Positions 41,312-50,376 of a stretch of DNA of 64,000 nucleotides are shown piece after piece. The notes beneath the pieces are model-generated. The model saw only the letters and a program-made list of their open reading frames with translations, was not told the DNA's origin and searched no databases. The translations under genes were made by a program, and so were the position numbers. The first letter of the stretch is position 1, and the number at the start of each line of letters is the position of its first letter. The DNA is from UBA2033 sp035345875 (GTDB taxonomy: Bacteria; Spirochaetota; Leptospiria; Leptospirales; Leptospiraceae), in the NCBI GenBank assembly GCA_035345875.1, contig DAORDH010000028.1, positions 1-64,000 on the forward strand. Direction: 5' to 3'.

Positions 41312-42921
41312 ATTGATATTTGTTTTAATATTTTTTTAGCTGCTTCACAACCTCTATATTGTGCTTCTTCAAAGATGGAAATTCCACTCATATCAGAATT
41401 TGCAAACTCGATTCCCATAAAGGATTTTAACAATTTCTCTCTTTTTTCACTCCAAAGAAAATTAATTCCAGGACTCACCATCCCATGACCCCAAATCCAT
41501 AAATCTATTTCTAAAATCGTGTCCGTGATCCCTGCGTGCATTTTTTCCAAGTCTTCTAAAATAATATCTACCCAATCTTCTTTGGATCTTAGATAAGCTT
41601 TTAATCTTTCTGCTTTTGGTTCTTCCTCATCGAGGGGCAAATAATAAGTAACCACTGTTTCTTTTCGATGAAGCGTTAAGTCTTGATGATTTGCAACAAT
41701 ATACCCAAGTGATTTACTATAAAAGCTTACATTGTCCCATGAAAGGTTTGAGCCTAAACCAGTAGGTTTTTCTTTGAGTGTAATATTTGCAATGAGCCAA
41801 GGGGTAAAATCAAGAGTATTCGCTACATCATCTTTGTAATTCTTGATTACTTTTTTTGCAGTGTAACGAGGGGAGGCATAAATGATATTCTTTGATTTAT
41901 AGCGAATAAGGGAATTTGTTTCCGGATGTATTGTATCTACATAATAGAAGTTTTCATATTTTTCAATTCGATAGGTGAGTGTATTGGTTCGAATTTTATC
42001 TTTGCAAATCTCAGATAATTTTTGCACTAGAAATCCATTTCCAGCAGGCCAGGTTAATACAGTTTGAGAATCAGCGTTAGCCGCTTTTCCAGCACGCGAG
42101 GCAAAATAATGTAAGCCTGCCCAAGCAGAGACTTTTTTATGAGAAACACCGTAATCATCTCTACAAGAATAATTTACATACCAATTTAAATATCTAGAGG
42201 TCAAGCCTCGTCTTTGCATAAAATCAAACATACTGGTTTTGTCTAAGTCTAGAAACTCTTTGTCTTGGGAGCTTTCTTCCATTGGAATTGCAAAGGCAGG
42301 TTTTCCATCTTTTCCTTTTGTGTTTTTTAATTTTTCTACAAGAGAGAAGAATTCTTTATATTGTTTTTTATCTTCTTCTTCAATTCCATGTGCAGGAACA
42401 AGTCCCTCCTGCCAAATCCCTTGAAAGTAAAGTCTTTCGTGAGGATCGGCGCATAGATAGAATTCATTGTAAATTGGTAAATCTTTTTTAAATCCTTCTA
42501 TGATTCCTAGTTCTGTAAAAAGTTCGCGGACATATTTTGCCTCACTGCTAGGAATAGGAACGTAATGCGCTCCATACGGATATTCACTTACATCGTTTTT
42601 TCCAGATTTAGAATTTCCGCCAACGGATTTATCCATTTCTAAAATTAGAAAATCTTCGTATTTATTCTTTTTAAAATACCATCCAGCGGATAATCCAGAT
42701 ATGCCGCCACCTACGATAACTGTTTCTGTTTCGATTTCATTTTCAGGAATTGATTTAATATTTTCACGCAGTAAATGTCCTGCTTTGAAATTCGCACCAG
42801 AGATTTGAATTTTGAAATTGTATTGTCTTCTTTGTAGAAAATTTTTTAAACCAAAAAAGGAAGAAAATACAGCAATACTTCCAAGACCTAAATACTGGAG
42901 AAATTTTCTTCTAGTGTGCAT
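41308..42921 (-). CDS. Tat-exported FAD-dependent amine oxidase-like protein
   Basis: 537 aa from the ATG at 42919-42921 (a start seven codons earlier is possible). Twin-arginine signal 'HTRRKFLQYLGLGSIAVFSS' predicts export of the folded flavoprotein. The FAD fold 'ETVIVGGGISGLSAGWYF' is followed by 'FLILEMDKSVGGNSKSG', typical of the flavin amine oxidase superfamily, and the domain closes with 'AQYRGCEAAKKIL'. Substrate unknown; its neighbours suggest a polyamine or amine. It overlaps the spermidine-synthase-like gene by 11 nt. 'WAGLHYFASRAGKAAN' and 'LTWPAGNGFLVQKL' lie in the substrate domain. Confidence 0.88.
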   Translation of the reverse strand: MHTRRKFLQYLGLGSIAVFSSFFGLKNFLQRRQYNFKIQISGANFKAGHLLRENIKSIPENEIETETVIVGGGISGLSAGWYFKKNKYEDFLILEMDKSVGGNSKSGKNDVSEYPYGAHYVPIPSSEAKYVRELFTELGIIEGFKKDLPIYNEFYLCADPHERLYFQGIWQEGLVPAHGIEEEDKKQYKEFFSLVEKLKNTKGKDGKPAFAIPMEESSQDKEFLDLDKTSMFDFMQRRGLTSRYLNWYVNYSCRDDYGVSHKKVSAWAGLHYFASRAGKAANADSQTVLTWPAGNGFLVQKLSEICKDKIRTNTLTYRIEKYENFYYVDTIHPETNSLIRYKSKNIIYASPRYTAKKVIKNYKDDVANTLDFTPWLIANITLKEKPTGLGSNLSWDNVSFYSKSLGYIVANHQDLTLHRKETVVTYYLPLDEEEPKAERLKAYLRSKEDWVDIILEDLEKMHAGITDTILEIDLWIWGHGMVSPGINFLWSEKREKLLKSFMGIEFANSDMSGISIFEEAQYRGCEAAKKILKQISI

Positions 42922-44407
42922 ACTCTTCCCATTCTTCTTCAAAGAGTCGAACTAGGATTTGATTGTTTAATCTATTTACTTCATTTGATTCAACAATCAT
43001 ATCATCTGAAAAAATGGTAAGTGTTTTTGCAATGGAAGGTGTAATATATTTTAGTCCTGTTGGATATTTTTCTGGAATCGATATTTTATCTTTTGAAAAT
43101 AAAATATAGCCCCAATCTCCAAAAGCAGGAACATAGACATGATAGGGAAGGGTATTTAGTCCAACAGATACTAATGTATTGTTGACACACCAAAAACTTT
43201 TTTTTGCAACATAAGGAGAAGTGCTTTGAATTACTCCAACTCCATTCGTTGCTAACGCATTTTTTAGAATTTTATAAAAAGAGTTCGTGTAGAGTTTTCC
43301 GACAGAATAATTGCTTGGATCTGGAAAGTCTACAGCTATAAAGTCGAATTTTGTTTCGTTTGTTTTAAGCCAAATAAACGCATCTTCATTGTAGATTTTT
43401 ACTTTTGGAGAAAGGAGTGAGTTTTCGTTCAAGGCAGTGAGTGCTTTTTGTTTAGAAAAAAGTCCTGTAATTTCTGGATCCAAATCAACTAAAACAATTT
43501 CTTCTACACTATCGTATTTTAAAATTTCACGAACAGCAAGTCCGTCTCCTCCGCCTAGAACTAAAACTTTTTTGGGCTTGTCTAAACTTGCAAGACCAAT
43601 ATGAACTAACGCTTCATGGTATCTATATTCATCTTTAGAACTAAATTGTAAATTTCCATTTAAAAAAAGTCTTAAGTCTTGCTTGGATCTGGTTAATACG
43701 ATTCTTTGGTATTTGGAATATTTAGAATAAATTACTTTATCTGGATAGCTAGCAGTTTCTGCAAAACTCATGATCTGGTTTGAATAAACAAAACCAATGA
43801 ATAATAAGATGAGTCCAGTAAACATAGCAAGCTTTAATGTCTTTAGAAATGGAATTTCTTTTTCAAAAACATAAAGAGTCCAAATCCCTGTTAAAACATT
43901 GAAGATTCCAAATAGAAAAGCAGTTCGCACAAGTCCCAAATGAGGAACTAATAGAAGCGGAAATAAGATAGATGCGAATAACGCACCGATATAATCAAAA
44001 GTAAAAATTTTAGAAACTAGATCACTAAATTCAAAATGAGTTTTCAAGATTCGCATCATAAGTGGAATTTCAAGCCCTACAAGCATTCCCGTTATAGATA
44101 CATCTGTATAGAGTAGAATTCGAAAAGATGCTACATGCTCAAAAGCAAGAAAGAGAAGGGCGGCAGAAGAACCGCCCACAATTCCAATGAGAAGTTCTAC
44201 TTGCACAAAGATTCCAATTAAATTCTTTCGAATGTATTTGGATAAGAAAGAACCTATCCCCATAGAAAAGAGATAGGCTCCTATAATCGTTGAAAATTGA
44301 GTTATGGAGTCTCCGAGTAGATAACTCGCGAGCGATCCAGCAATTAATTCATAAACAAGTCCACATGTTGCAATTATGAATACTGAGAATAGTAGAACAT
44401 AGGACAT
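42911..44407 (-). CDS. Membrane-anchored spermidine-synthase-like protein
   Basis: 498 aa. Residues about 1-215 form six to seven membrane helices ('ELIAGSLASYLLGDSITQFS' is the usual start). The C-terminal half is a SpeE/methyltransferase fold: 'YSKYQRIVLTRS', 'LRLFLNGNLQFSSKDEYRYHEALVH', the SAM-binding 'KVLVLGGGDGLAVREIL' with 'IVLVDLDPEI', and 'FIAVDFPDPSN'. Family proteins with this architecture are annotated polyamine aminopropyltransferases but real substrates are mostly unknown. Sixth-last in order after DUF350, 5 bp apart. Probably transfers an aminopropyl group near or across the inner membrane. Confidence 0.88.
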   Translation of the reverse strand: MSYVLLFSVFIIATCGLVYELIAGSLASYLLGDSITQFSTIIGAYLFSMGIGSFLSKYIRKNLIGIFVQVELLIGIVGGSSAALLFLAFEHVASFRILLYTDVSITGMLVGLEIPLMMRILKTHFEFSDLVSKIFTFDYIGALFASILFPLLLVPHLGLVRTAFLFGIFNVLTGIWTLYVFEKEIPFLKTLKLAMFTGLILLFIGFVYSNQIMSFAETASYPDKVIYSKYSKYQRIVLTRSKQDLRLFLNGNLQFSSKDEYRYHEALVHIGLASLDKPKKVLVLGGGDGLAVREILKYDSVEEIVLVDLDPEITGLFSKQKALTALNENSLLSPKVKIYNEDAFIWLKTNETKFDFIAVDFPDPSNYSVGKLYTNSFYKILKNALATNGVGVIQSTSPYVAKKSFWCVNNTLVSVGLNTLPYHVYVPAFGDWGYILFSKDKISIPEKYPTGLKYITPSIAKTLTIFSDDMIVESNEVNRLNNQILVRLFEEEWEEYAH

Positions 44408-44412
44408 TGAGA

Positions 44413-44634
44413 CTAACTATGAATTGCCGCTGCTATTATGATTGCCATTGCAATGGTGACTGCACTGGTCGTAACGGCTAATGGCATATTATTCTTTTGC
44501 GCAATTTCTTCCCATAGGTTACCTGGTGTGATGCGGTCAAAGATGATAAAAGAGATTGCAAGAACAATAATGCCAATTCCTGAATATAGAAAAGCATTGA
44601 TTATATTTTTGATACTGATTAAATCTGTTAACAT
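44413..44634 (-). CDS. DUF350 membrane protein
   Basis: 73 aa with two membrane helices ('AFLYSGIGIIVLAISFIIFDRI' and 'AVTIAMAIIIAAAIHS'). The 'FDRITPGNLWEEIAQKNNMPLA' loop is the DUF350 signature (YjfL-like). Full DUF350 proteins often carry two copies; this is a one-copy form. DUF350 genes travel with DUF4178 and SpeE-like genes, as here. Function unknown, perhaps a membrane scaffold. 5 bp upstream of the spermidine-synthase-like gene. Confidence 0.85.
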   Translation of the reverse strand: MLTDLISIKNIINAFLYSGIGIIVLAISFIIFDRITPGNLWEEIAQKNNMPLAVTTSAVTIAMAIIIAAAIHS

Positions 44635-44649
44635 AAAATTCTCCTGAAT

Positions 44650-44790
44650 TTATTTATGATACGAGTTTGGTCCTCTTGGTCCCCATTTGCCCGGACTAAA
44701 TAGGTCCGAAACATTCCATTGTGTATAACCACCAAGAATTAATAAAATACAAAGTATGATTCCATACCCTAAAAAATTTCTTGAGTTCAT
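44650..44790 (-). CDS. 46-aa single-pass membrane peptide in the DUF4178 operon
   Basis: ATG at 44788-44790 overlaps the DUF4178 stop (ATGA) and the frame ends at 44650-44652, 15 bp before DUF350. The product has one membrane helix ('FLGYGIILCILLILGGYT') and a basic, Gly/Pro-rich tail ('SPGKWGPRGPNSYHK'). It is too short for routine calling. Overlap at its start and tight spacing at its end argue that it is a real member of the operon. No family recognised. Confidence 0.65.
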   Translation of the reverse strand: MNSRNFLGYGIILCILLILGGYTQWNVSDLFSPGKWGPRGPNSYHK

Positions 44791-46124
44791 TCATCCTCCT
44801 CTTCCGAGTCATCTGAGCTATCTTGCGAAAAATTACTATTTGCCCAACGTTTATTTTCAAAACTTCTAGATCTAAACCAAACATAAAATGGATACAGGCA
44901 GAGAAGAAATTCTGCTAGGAAAAAATTTGCCCAGATTGTAGATCCAGTTTTAACTTCAATGGAAAGTTTCGTTGCTTCTAGTGGATTACTCGGATTAGCC
45001 GCACCAGTTTGCATAGCAGGTGTAGTCATCTCAATATTTATATGATATTTCCCACGCTTTACTCCAGATATGTCTGCTGTAGTAGAAGTGCTTCCTTCTG
45101 ACCAAGATCCATCACTATCGACTCCAGAGTAGTATTCAATTCCTTTCTCAAAGTCTACACTAGCACCCGTTTCGTCGTTTACTAAATCACCTGAAATTTC
45201 TACCCAACTATTGCTAACGGGAGAGGATAGGTTTATATCGATGCTTGTAACTCTATCTTTGATTTCAAATTGAGGGGTTACTTTTGTTTTGCCTTTGTCT
45301 TCAATGGTAAAATCCATTTCCCCTTTGTAGACTGTTTCCGTTCCGAATCCAATACAGATTCCCAATTGTAAAAGGATCATTGCATTAAAAATCCATTTCC
45401 AGTATTTCTGGATTTTCTTTTTTTCTTCTGCGTTGATCGGACCTGGTTGGTTAGGAGCTATGCCAATTAAAAGTGGCATTGGTTCCGTTAGTTGAAAGGC
45501 TGTTTTAATTTCTTCTGAGTTTACATAGGTTCCAACAGACCAAACCAATTCTTCTTCTGTGGATTCGACTCCAAGTGTTTCGGGAGGAGAGATAAATTCT
45601 TCTAGGTTGACAGTTTCTCCCATTCGAACTTGCCAATAAAATTCTCCGATTACATAGGTGACAGTGGCAGTTCCTTTGTTGAATAATGTATAATCTCGTT
45701 GGTTGTAAGGAACATAGACTGGGTCGGCACTTCTTCTGATTTTTAAATGGTCTTTTATCATCGTTACAAACGACCAATGTCCATTGAACTCAGAAAGAAA
45801 TCGAAATCCTTTGAGTGGATTGAATAATAAATACTCACTCCAAGTGTAACCTTCTTGGTCTGTTCGCTCCATATAACCAATGGTTTCCCAAAGCGTGCCA
45901 AATAACGTTCCTCTTTGACCGAGTGGAATGATTGTTCTTCTTTGGATTTTTTTGGTAAAGGCATCTACTACTTTGTAATTTTCATCGCTAGTATCTATAA
46001 TGGAGGAGCAATAGGCGCAGACCACATTGATTGTCGCTCCGATCGCACGGATGTTAACAGAGCCTCCGCAACTTGGGCAGCTAAACGTTTTTACTCGGGT
46101 AGATTTAGTGTTTGTTCCTTCCAT
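44787..46124 (-). CDS. DUF4178 zinc-ribbon membrane protein (long form)
   Basis: 445 aa. An N-terminal zinc ribbon has two CxxC pairs, 'SCPSCGGSVNIRA' and 'VVCAYCSSIID'. Two DUF4178 beta units follow: 'IIPLGQRGTLFGTLWETIGYMER' and 'YLLFNPLKGFRFLSEFNGHWSFV', then 'GEFYWQVRMGETVNLEEFISPPE'. A membrane helix at about 255-275 and another near 405-425 enclose a periplasmic beta domain; the tail is acidic ('SSDDSEEEDE'). It starts 1 bp after the shorter DUF4178 gene, so the two may form a pair. Function unknown. Confidence 0.85.
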   Translation of the reverse strand: MEGTNTKSTRVKTFSCPSCGGSVNIRAIGATINVVCAYCSSIIDTSDENYKVVDAFTKKIQRRTIIPLGQRGTLFGTLWETIGYMERTDQEGYTWSEYLLFNPLKGFRFLSEFNGHWSFVTMIKDHLKIRRSADPVYVPYNQRDYTLFNKGTATVTYVIGEFYWQVRMGETVNLEEFISPPETLGVESTEEELVWSVGTYVNSEEIKTAFQLTEPMPLLIGIAPNQPGPINAEEKKKIQKYWKWIFNAMILLQLGICIGFGTETVYKGEMDFTIEDKGKTKVTPQFEIKDRVTSIDINLSSPVSNSWVEISGDLVNDETGASVDFEKGIEYYSGVDSDGSWSEGSTSTTADISGVKRGKYHINIEMTTPAMQTGAANPSNPLEATKLSIEVKTGSTIWANFFLAEFLLCLYPFYVWFRSRSFENKRWANSNFSQDSSDDSEEEDE

Positions 46125-46125
46125 C

Positions 46126-46752
46126 CTACCAGCCCTCTATTTGTCTCAGATTTTCTAATTTTAAATCTTCTACTTCAAAGTATCTACCAACAAAGAGATG
46201 TTGTTCCTCTTCGGCATAGTCAAAGTTCGCAAAACCTTTTCTCTCTGATCGCAAATCTACACTTAAGGATTTTCTGCCTACTAAACATTTGAATGGAAGT
46301 TCACCTTCGCTACCTCGACAGGTTACTTCATGCACATCGTCCACAGAGTATTCTGTTTTTTTGATTTCTAAAATATTTCCAACTTTTAACTCGGATTTAT
46401 CAGGAAAGTCTTTGAAATCTCTTTCTTCAAAGCTAATCATATAAAAGCCTTGTGCATCAGAGAGCCAGCCATCTTTTCCACTTTTAAAAGATAAATACCA
46501 TTCATTCCAAACTCCATTGGAGTAGCCAATCTTTTGTCTTCCAATTACCTCGAATGGGTCTTTTCCCACAATACCAGTGGTTCCGATTTGAATCGGGCTC
46601 ATGTCCTCTGGCATATCGCTCATCTTGCCTAGGAGTTCTAAGTCTTTGTCATGTCGGACGATTGTGGATTTGCAGTATTTACACACTGCCATAAATGCAA
46701 ATCTAGATTGGAAGGGAACCTCAGCTCCACACGAAGGACAAGATGCTTTCAT
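46126..46752 (-). CDS. DUF4178 zinc-ribbon protein (short form)
   Basis: 208 aa, soluble. N-terminal zinc ribbon 'SCPSCGAEVPFQSRFAFMAV' with a second CxxC in 'CKYCKSTIV'; then the DUF4178 pattern 'IQIGTTGIVGKDPFEVIGRQKIGY', 'WNEWYLSFKSGKDGWLSDAQG' and a C-terminal beta stretch. It is the first gene of the operon that runs to 40226; the promoter must lie in 46753 onward. It resembles the N-terminal half of its neighbour and probably arose with it by duplication. Confidence 0.85.
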   Translation of the reverse strand: MKASCPSCGAEVPFQSRFAFMAVCKYCKSTIVRHDKDLELLGKMSDMPEDMSPIQIGTTGIVGKDPFEVIGRQKIGYSNGVWNEWYLSFKSGKDGWLSDAQGFYMISFEERDFKDFPDKSELKVGNILEIKKTEYSVDDVHEVTCRGSEGELPFKCLVGRKSLSVDLRSERKGFANFDYAEEEQHLFVGRYFEVEDLKLENLRQIEGW

Positions 46753-47331
46753 TAAAATTTAATATCCCCATTTTCTAAAGTATGTCAACACATATTACCA
46801 ATGCACCGTGTAAAAACATGAGGAATGGGGAAAAACCCTCTATGCTTTTCGTGGTCTAGAAAAACTGTTAGTATGAAATTTCTGCACCACGAAGAACACG
46901 AAGAGTCACGAAGCTATGACCCTAAGACTACCATTGGTATTAGAATGATTTGAGATTATGTGTCGTTTTGGTCTGGAAATTGGGATATTATTCGTTACTA
47001 GTATGGCTCGGTCAGGAATAAAAAGGTATTCTCTCTTTTGTCAATGTTGAGTTTTTTTATTCTTTGTTCTATTCAAAATCCATTTTCAGTATAACAACCA
47101 CTATACCAAGACTATACGAACCACTATACCAAGTCCTTTTTTTATGGTGGGGAGGGTAGAACTAATGGAAATCTTTTCCGATTAAACAATGATTATTTTA
47201 CTCTAAAAGCACTCATTTATTCTGTTATCTATACATTTACATAGTTCTTAATCCCAGAGGTTTCATTTTTCAAAAATTCCCTTGTTTTTGTTGTTTCTAT
47301 TATCAAAGTGGCTCTACAAGAAGGATAGCCA
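46753..47331. other. Divergent region upstream of the restriction-modification locus
   Basis: 579 bases without a gene. 46885-46913 is a tandem 'CACGAAGA'-type repeat fragment of the sort found elsewhere in this window. AACCACTATACCAAG occurs twice, at 47096-47110 and 47119-47133 (23-bp period), with a third partial 'ACTATAC' between. The position, about 200 bp before mod, makes an operator possible. Promoters for both flanking operons must lie here. Confidence 0.5.
47096..47133. repeat. 15-bp direct repeat pair upstream of mod
   Basis: Two perfect copies of AACCACTATACCAAG, starts 23 bp apart (two helical turns), separated by ACTATACG. Direct repeats with that spacing often bind dimers of a regulator on one face of DNA. 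No controller gene is recognised in the locus. Confidence 0.5.
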
Positions 47332-49354
47332 ATGCAAGAACAAAACACCACCACAGAAATCAAAACTCCAAATACAGAAATGGAAATCCTGCGCAAGCAT
47401 TTTCCTCATTGCTTCGATAAGAATGGGAACTTTGATTTGGAAAAATTTCGTCGTGGTCTTTCAGATAAGGAAATTTCTTTCTCAACTGAGAGTTACGCGA
47501 TGGATTGGCTAGGAAAATCTTATGCCCGACTTTTGGCAAGTGATCCGGCAACCACACTTCTCAAAGCAGACGAGACACACAACGCAAAACCAGAAAATGC
47601 CAAGTCAGAAAACCTACTCATCAAAGGCGACAATCTGGAAGTTTTGAAACATCTCGTGGGTGCTTATTATGAAAGGATCAAAATGATCTACATCGACCCT
47701 CCTTACAATACAGGCAGTGATGGGTTTGTCTATGCAGACGATAGAAAGTTCACTGTCCCGGAACTCGCCCGACTTGCGGGCATAGAAGAAGAAAAGGCAA
47801 AACGCATTTTGGAGTTCACGCAAAGCAAGAGCAATTCGCATTCTGCATGGCTCACATTCATGTATCCCAGACTCTACATCGCTAAGCAACTCCTTCGAGA
47901 AGATGGAGTCATCTTCATTTCCATCGACGACAACGAAGTCGCACAACTGCGTCTTCTCATGGATGAGATTTTTGGAGAAGAGAATTTTGTGGCGAATATT
48001 TGCTGGAAAAAAAGATCTTCTCCCGATGCGAGAACGGTAATTGGAGCTATCCATGATTGGCTAGTATGCTACAAGAAAATCGGAGAAAATTCACGAGCAA
48101 ATATTGGGAAGATGCCCCTAAACCAAGAACGTCTTGATTCATACCAAAATCCTGATAATGATTCGCGAGGTCCTTGGGCATCGGTTGATATGACTGGTAT
48201 GACAGCTAGAGCTCCTAAAAGCCAATTTTATAAAATTACTTTACCAAGCGGAAGAGTGATAGGGCCGCCTTCCGGCAGAAGTTGGGGGGTAGCAGAATCT
48301 ACTTTTTATGAACTTATTAGCGATAATAGAATTTGGTTTGGGAAATCTGGTGATAATGTTCCAAGAATAAAAAAATTTCTTTCAGAAGGAGAAGGTCAAG
48401 TTGTTCCAACCTTTTGGGATATGAGTGAGGTAGGAAGTAATGACGAAGCCAAAAAAGAGTTAAATGATATTCTGAACACTCCAGAAGTATTTGATACACC
48501 CAAGCCGATTCGATTACTCAAACGAATGATTCAAATTGCATCAACCCCTAATTCCATTATCCTCGATTTCTTCGCAGGCTCTGGCACAACTGGAGATGCA
48601 GTCATGCAACTCAATGCAGCAGATGGCGGGAATCGAAAGTATATATTAGTCCAAATCCCTGAACCCATTGATCCTAAGAAAAATAAAATTGCTTATGATT
48701 TTGTGAAAGATTTAACTTCGCGGGGGGGGGGGGGAACCAAATATTTTTGAAATTACAAAAGAACGTCTGCAAAGAGCAGCTCAGAAAATTATAAAGGAAA
48801 ATATCGATATACCTGCAAAAACAGAAAAAGTAAAATGCGAAGGTATCCATGATGAACATTGTCCTGCTTGCAAGGGTGAACACACAATAAAGCTAGAAGC
48901 AAGACAAGCGATCGATCTAAATTCCATTGACCTTGGTTTTCAAATCTATGAAACCATCCCTATTTGGGAAGACTACCACGTGGAGGCAGAAGAAGTGCAA
49001 GATCAAAAATTATTTGATGAAAGCAAATTGACCAACGAAGACTTACAAACACTTCTCATTACCTGGAAAACCTATGATGGAATTCCTCTCACCCAAAATT
49101 TGGAAAAAATAAGTCTTGGAACTTATACTGCTTATTATGGAAAAGGAAGACTCTATTTGATGCACAAAGGATTCCAGACAGACCACCTCAAAGTCTTATT
49201 GGAAAAAATTGACACAGACAAGACCTTTGAACCGAGAAGCATCATCTGTTTTGGCTACCACTTCGAAAGCAAAAACCTCCGTGAACTTTCCGAAAATGGA
49301 AAAAGCTATGCCAATAAAAAACGTCTGGATATAGATTTTATCATCAGGTATTAA
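47332..49354 (+). pseudogene. mod: Type III N6-adenine methyltransferase Mod, frameshifted at a 13-G tract (phase-variable candidate)
   Basis: The first frame (47332-48750, 472 aa) has the beta-class methyltransferase order: motif IV 'MIYIDPPYNTGSDGF' near residue 122, a variable target-recognition region, then motif I 'SIILDFFAGSGTTGDAVMQL' near 405. A run of 13 G at 48722-48734 shifts it into 'GGGGTKYF' and a stop. The next frame continues Mod without a break ('NIFEITKERLQRAAQKIIKE' onward) to TAA at 49352-49354. With 12 G, or 15 G, a single 673-aa protein results, the normal Mod size. As assembled the gene is OFF. Mod methylates the recognition site in one strand and is required by the nuclease Res. 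A ribosome-binding site (AAGGAT) precedes the ATG. Confidence 0.9.
48722..48734 (+). repeat. Poly-G tract of 13 in mod
   Basis: Thirteen consecutive G in an otherwise AT-rich region and inside a coding sequence. Such tracts change length by slipped-strand mispairing and are a standard switch in phase-variable surface and methyltransferase genes. It may also be a sequencing length error. Confidence 0.9.
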
Positions 49355-49362
49355 AAAAATTT

Positions 49363-50376
49363 ATGAGTACTCCATCCGAAATCATTCTTTTCAAAACCGC
49401 AGACGAGAAAGTTTCCATACAAGTAATTATGGAAGACGAAACAGTTTGGCTCACGCAAGAACAAATCAGTCAACTTTTTGAGCGTGATAGGAGCGTGATT
49501 ACAAAGCATATCGGAAAAATATTTAGAGAAGGCGAGTTGGATGAAAGAGTGGTATGTGCAAATTTTGCACTTACCACTCCGCATGGGGCAATCGAAGGAA
49601 AAACCCAAGAACAAGAAGTCAAGCACTACAACCTAGATGTAATCATATCTGTCGGCTATCGCGTAAAGTCCCTCCGAGGAACAGAGTTTCGCAAATGGGC
49701 AACCCAAAGGCTCAAAGAGTATATCATCAAAGGCTTTACCATGGATGATGAAAGGCTCAAAGGAGCAGGTGGCGGTAATTACTGGAAGGAACTACTCGAA
49801 CGAATCAGGGACATTCGCAGTAGCGAAAAAGTAATCTACCGCCAAGTATTGGATTTGTATGCCACGAGTATTGATTACAATTCGAAAAGCAAAGAGTCCG
49901 TTCTCTTTTTTAAAATGGTACAAAACAAATTACACTATGCAGTAAACAAGCAAACCGCCGCCGAATTAATTTACAATCGAGCAGATGCAGAAAAAGAGTT
50001 TATGGGACTCACGAATTTTTCAGGAGCACTTCCTACAAAAAAAGATATTTCCATAGCCAAGAACTATTTGAACAAAGATGAATTGGGACGACTCAATCGC
50101 TTGGTCTCGGCTTTCTTTGATTTGGCAGAAATGAAAGCAATGGAACAAACTCCCATGAAAATGAAAGATTGGTTAGCAGAATTGGATAAGTTTACTTCTA
50201 TGTATGGAAAAGGAACCTTGCAAAATTCAGGTACGGTCAGCAATGAAAAAGCCATCGAAAAAGCAGAATCAGAATATAAAAAATACCAAGTAAAAACAAT
50301 TTCACCTGTGGAAGAAGCCTATTTGGATACTATTAAAAATATGCAAAAGAAGATTGAAAAGAAGGCGAAGAAATGA
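49363..50376 (+). CDS. RhuM-family protein
   Basis: 337 aa. The 'IILFKTADEKVSIQVIMEDETVWLTQEQISQLFERDRSVITKHIGKIFREGELDE' opening, 'YNLDVIISVGYRVKSLRGTEFRKWATQRLKEYIIKGF' and 'LDLYATSIDYN' identify the virulence RhuM family. The N-terminal half looks like a DNA-binding antirepressor-type fold. RhuM genes frequently sit inside restriction-modification loci; the role is not known. Starts 8 bp after mod and overlaps res by 4 nt, so all three are one transcript. Confidence 0.9.
   Translation: MSTPSEIILFKTADEKVSIQVIMEDETVWLTQEQISQLFERDRSVITKHIGKIFREGELDERVVCANFALTTPHGAIEGKTQEQEVKHYNLDVIISVGYRVKSLRGTEFRKWATQRLKEYIIKGFTMDDERLKGAGGGNYWKELLERIRDIRSSEKVIYRQVLDLYATSIDYNSKSKESVLFFKMVQNKLHYAVNKQTAAELIYNRADAEKEFMGLTNFSGALPTKKDISIAKNYLNKDELGRLNRLVSAFFDLAEMKAMEQTPMKMKDWLAELDKFTSMYGKGTLQNSGTVSNEKAIEKAESEYKKYQVKTISPVEEAYLDTIKNMQKKIEKKAKK

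Noticed and set aside
46885..46913. CRISPR-like short repeats (CACGAAGA units)
   Set aside because: Only two to three irregular units without spacers; matches dispersed intergenic repeats in this genome, and no cas genes are present.
48980..49354. Separate 124-aa gene after mod
   Set aside because: It is the 3' part of mod in the frame restored by removing one G; its GTG start is internal and no ribosome-binding site is seen.
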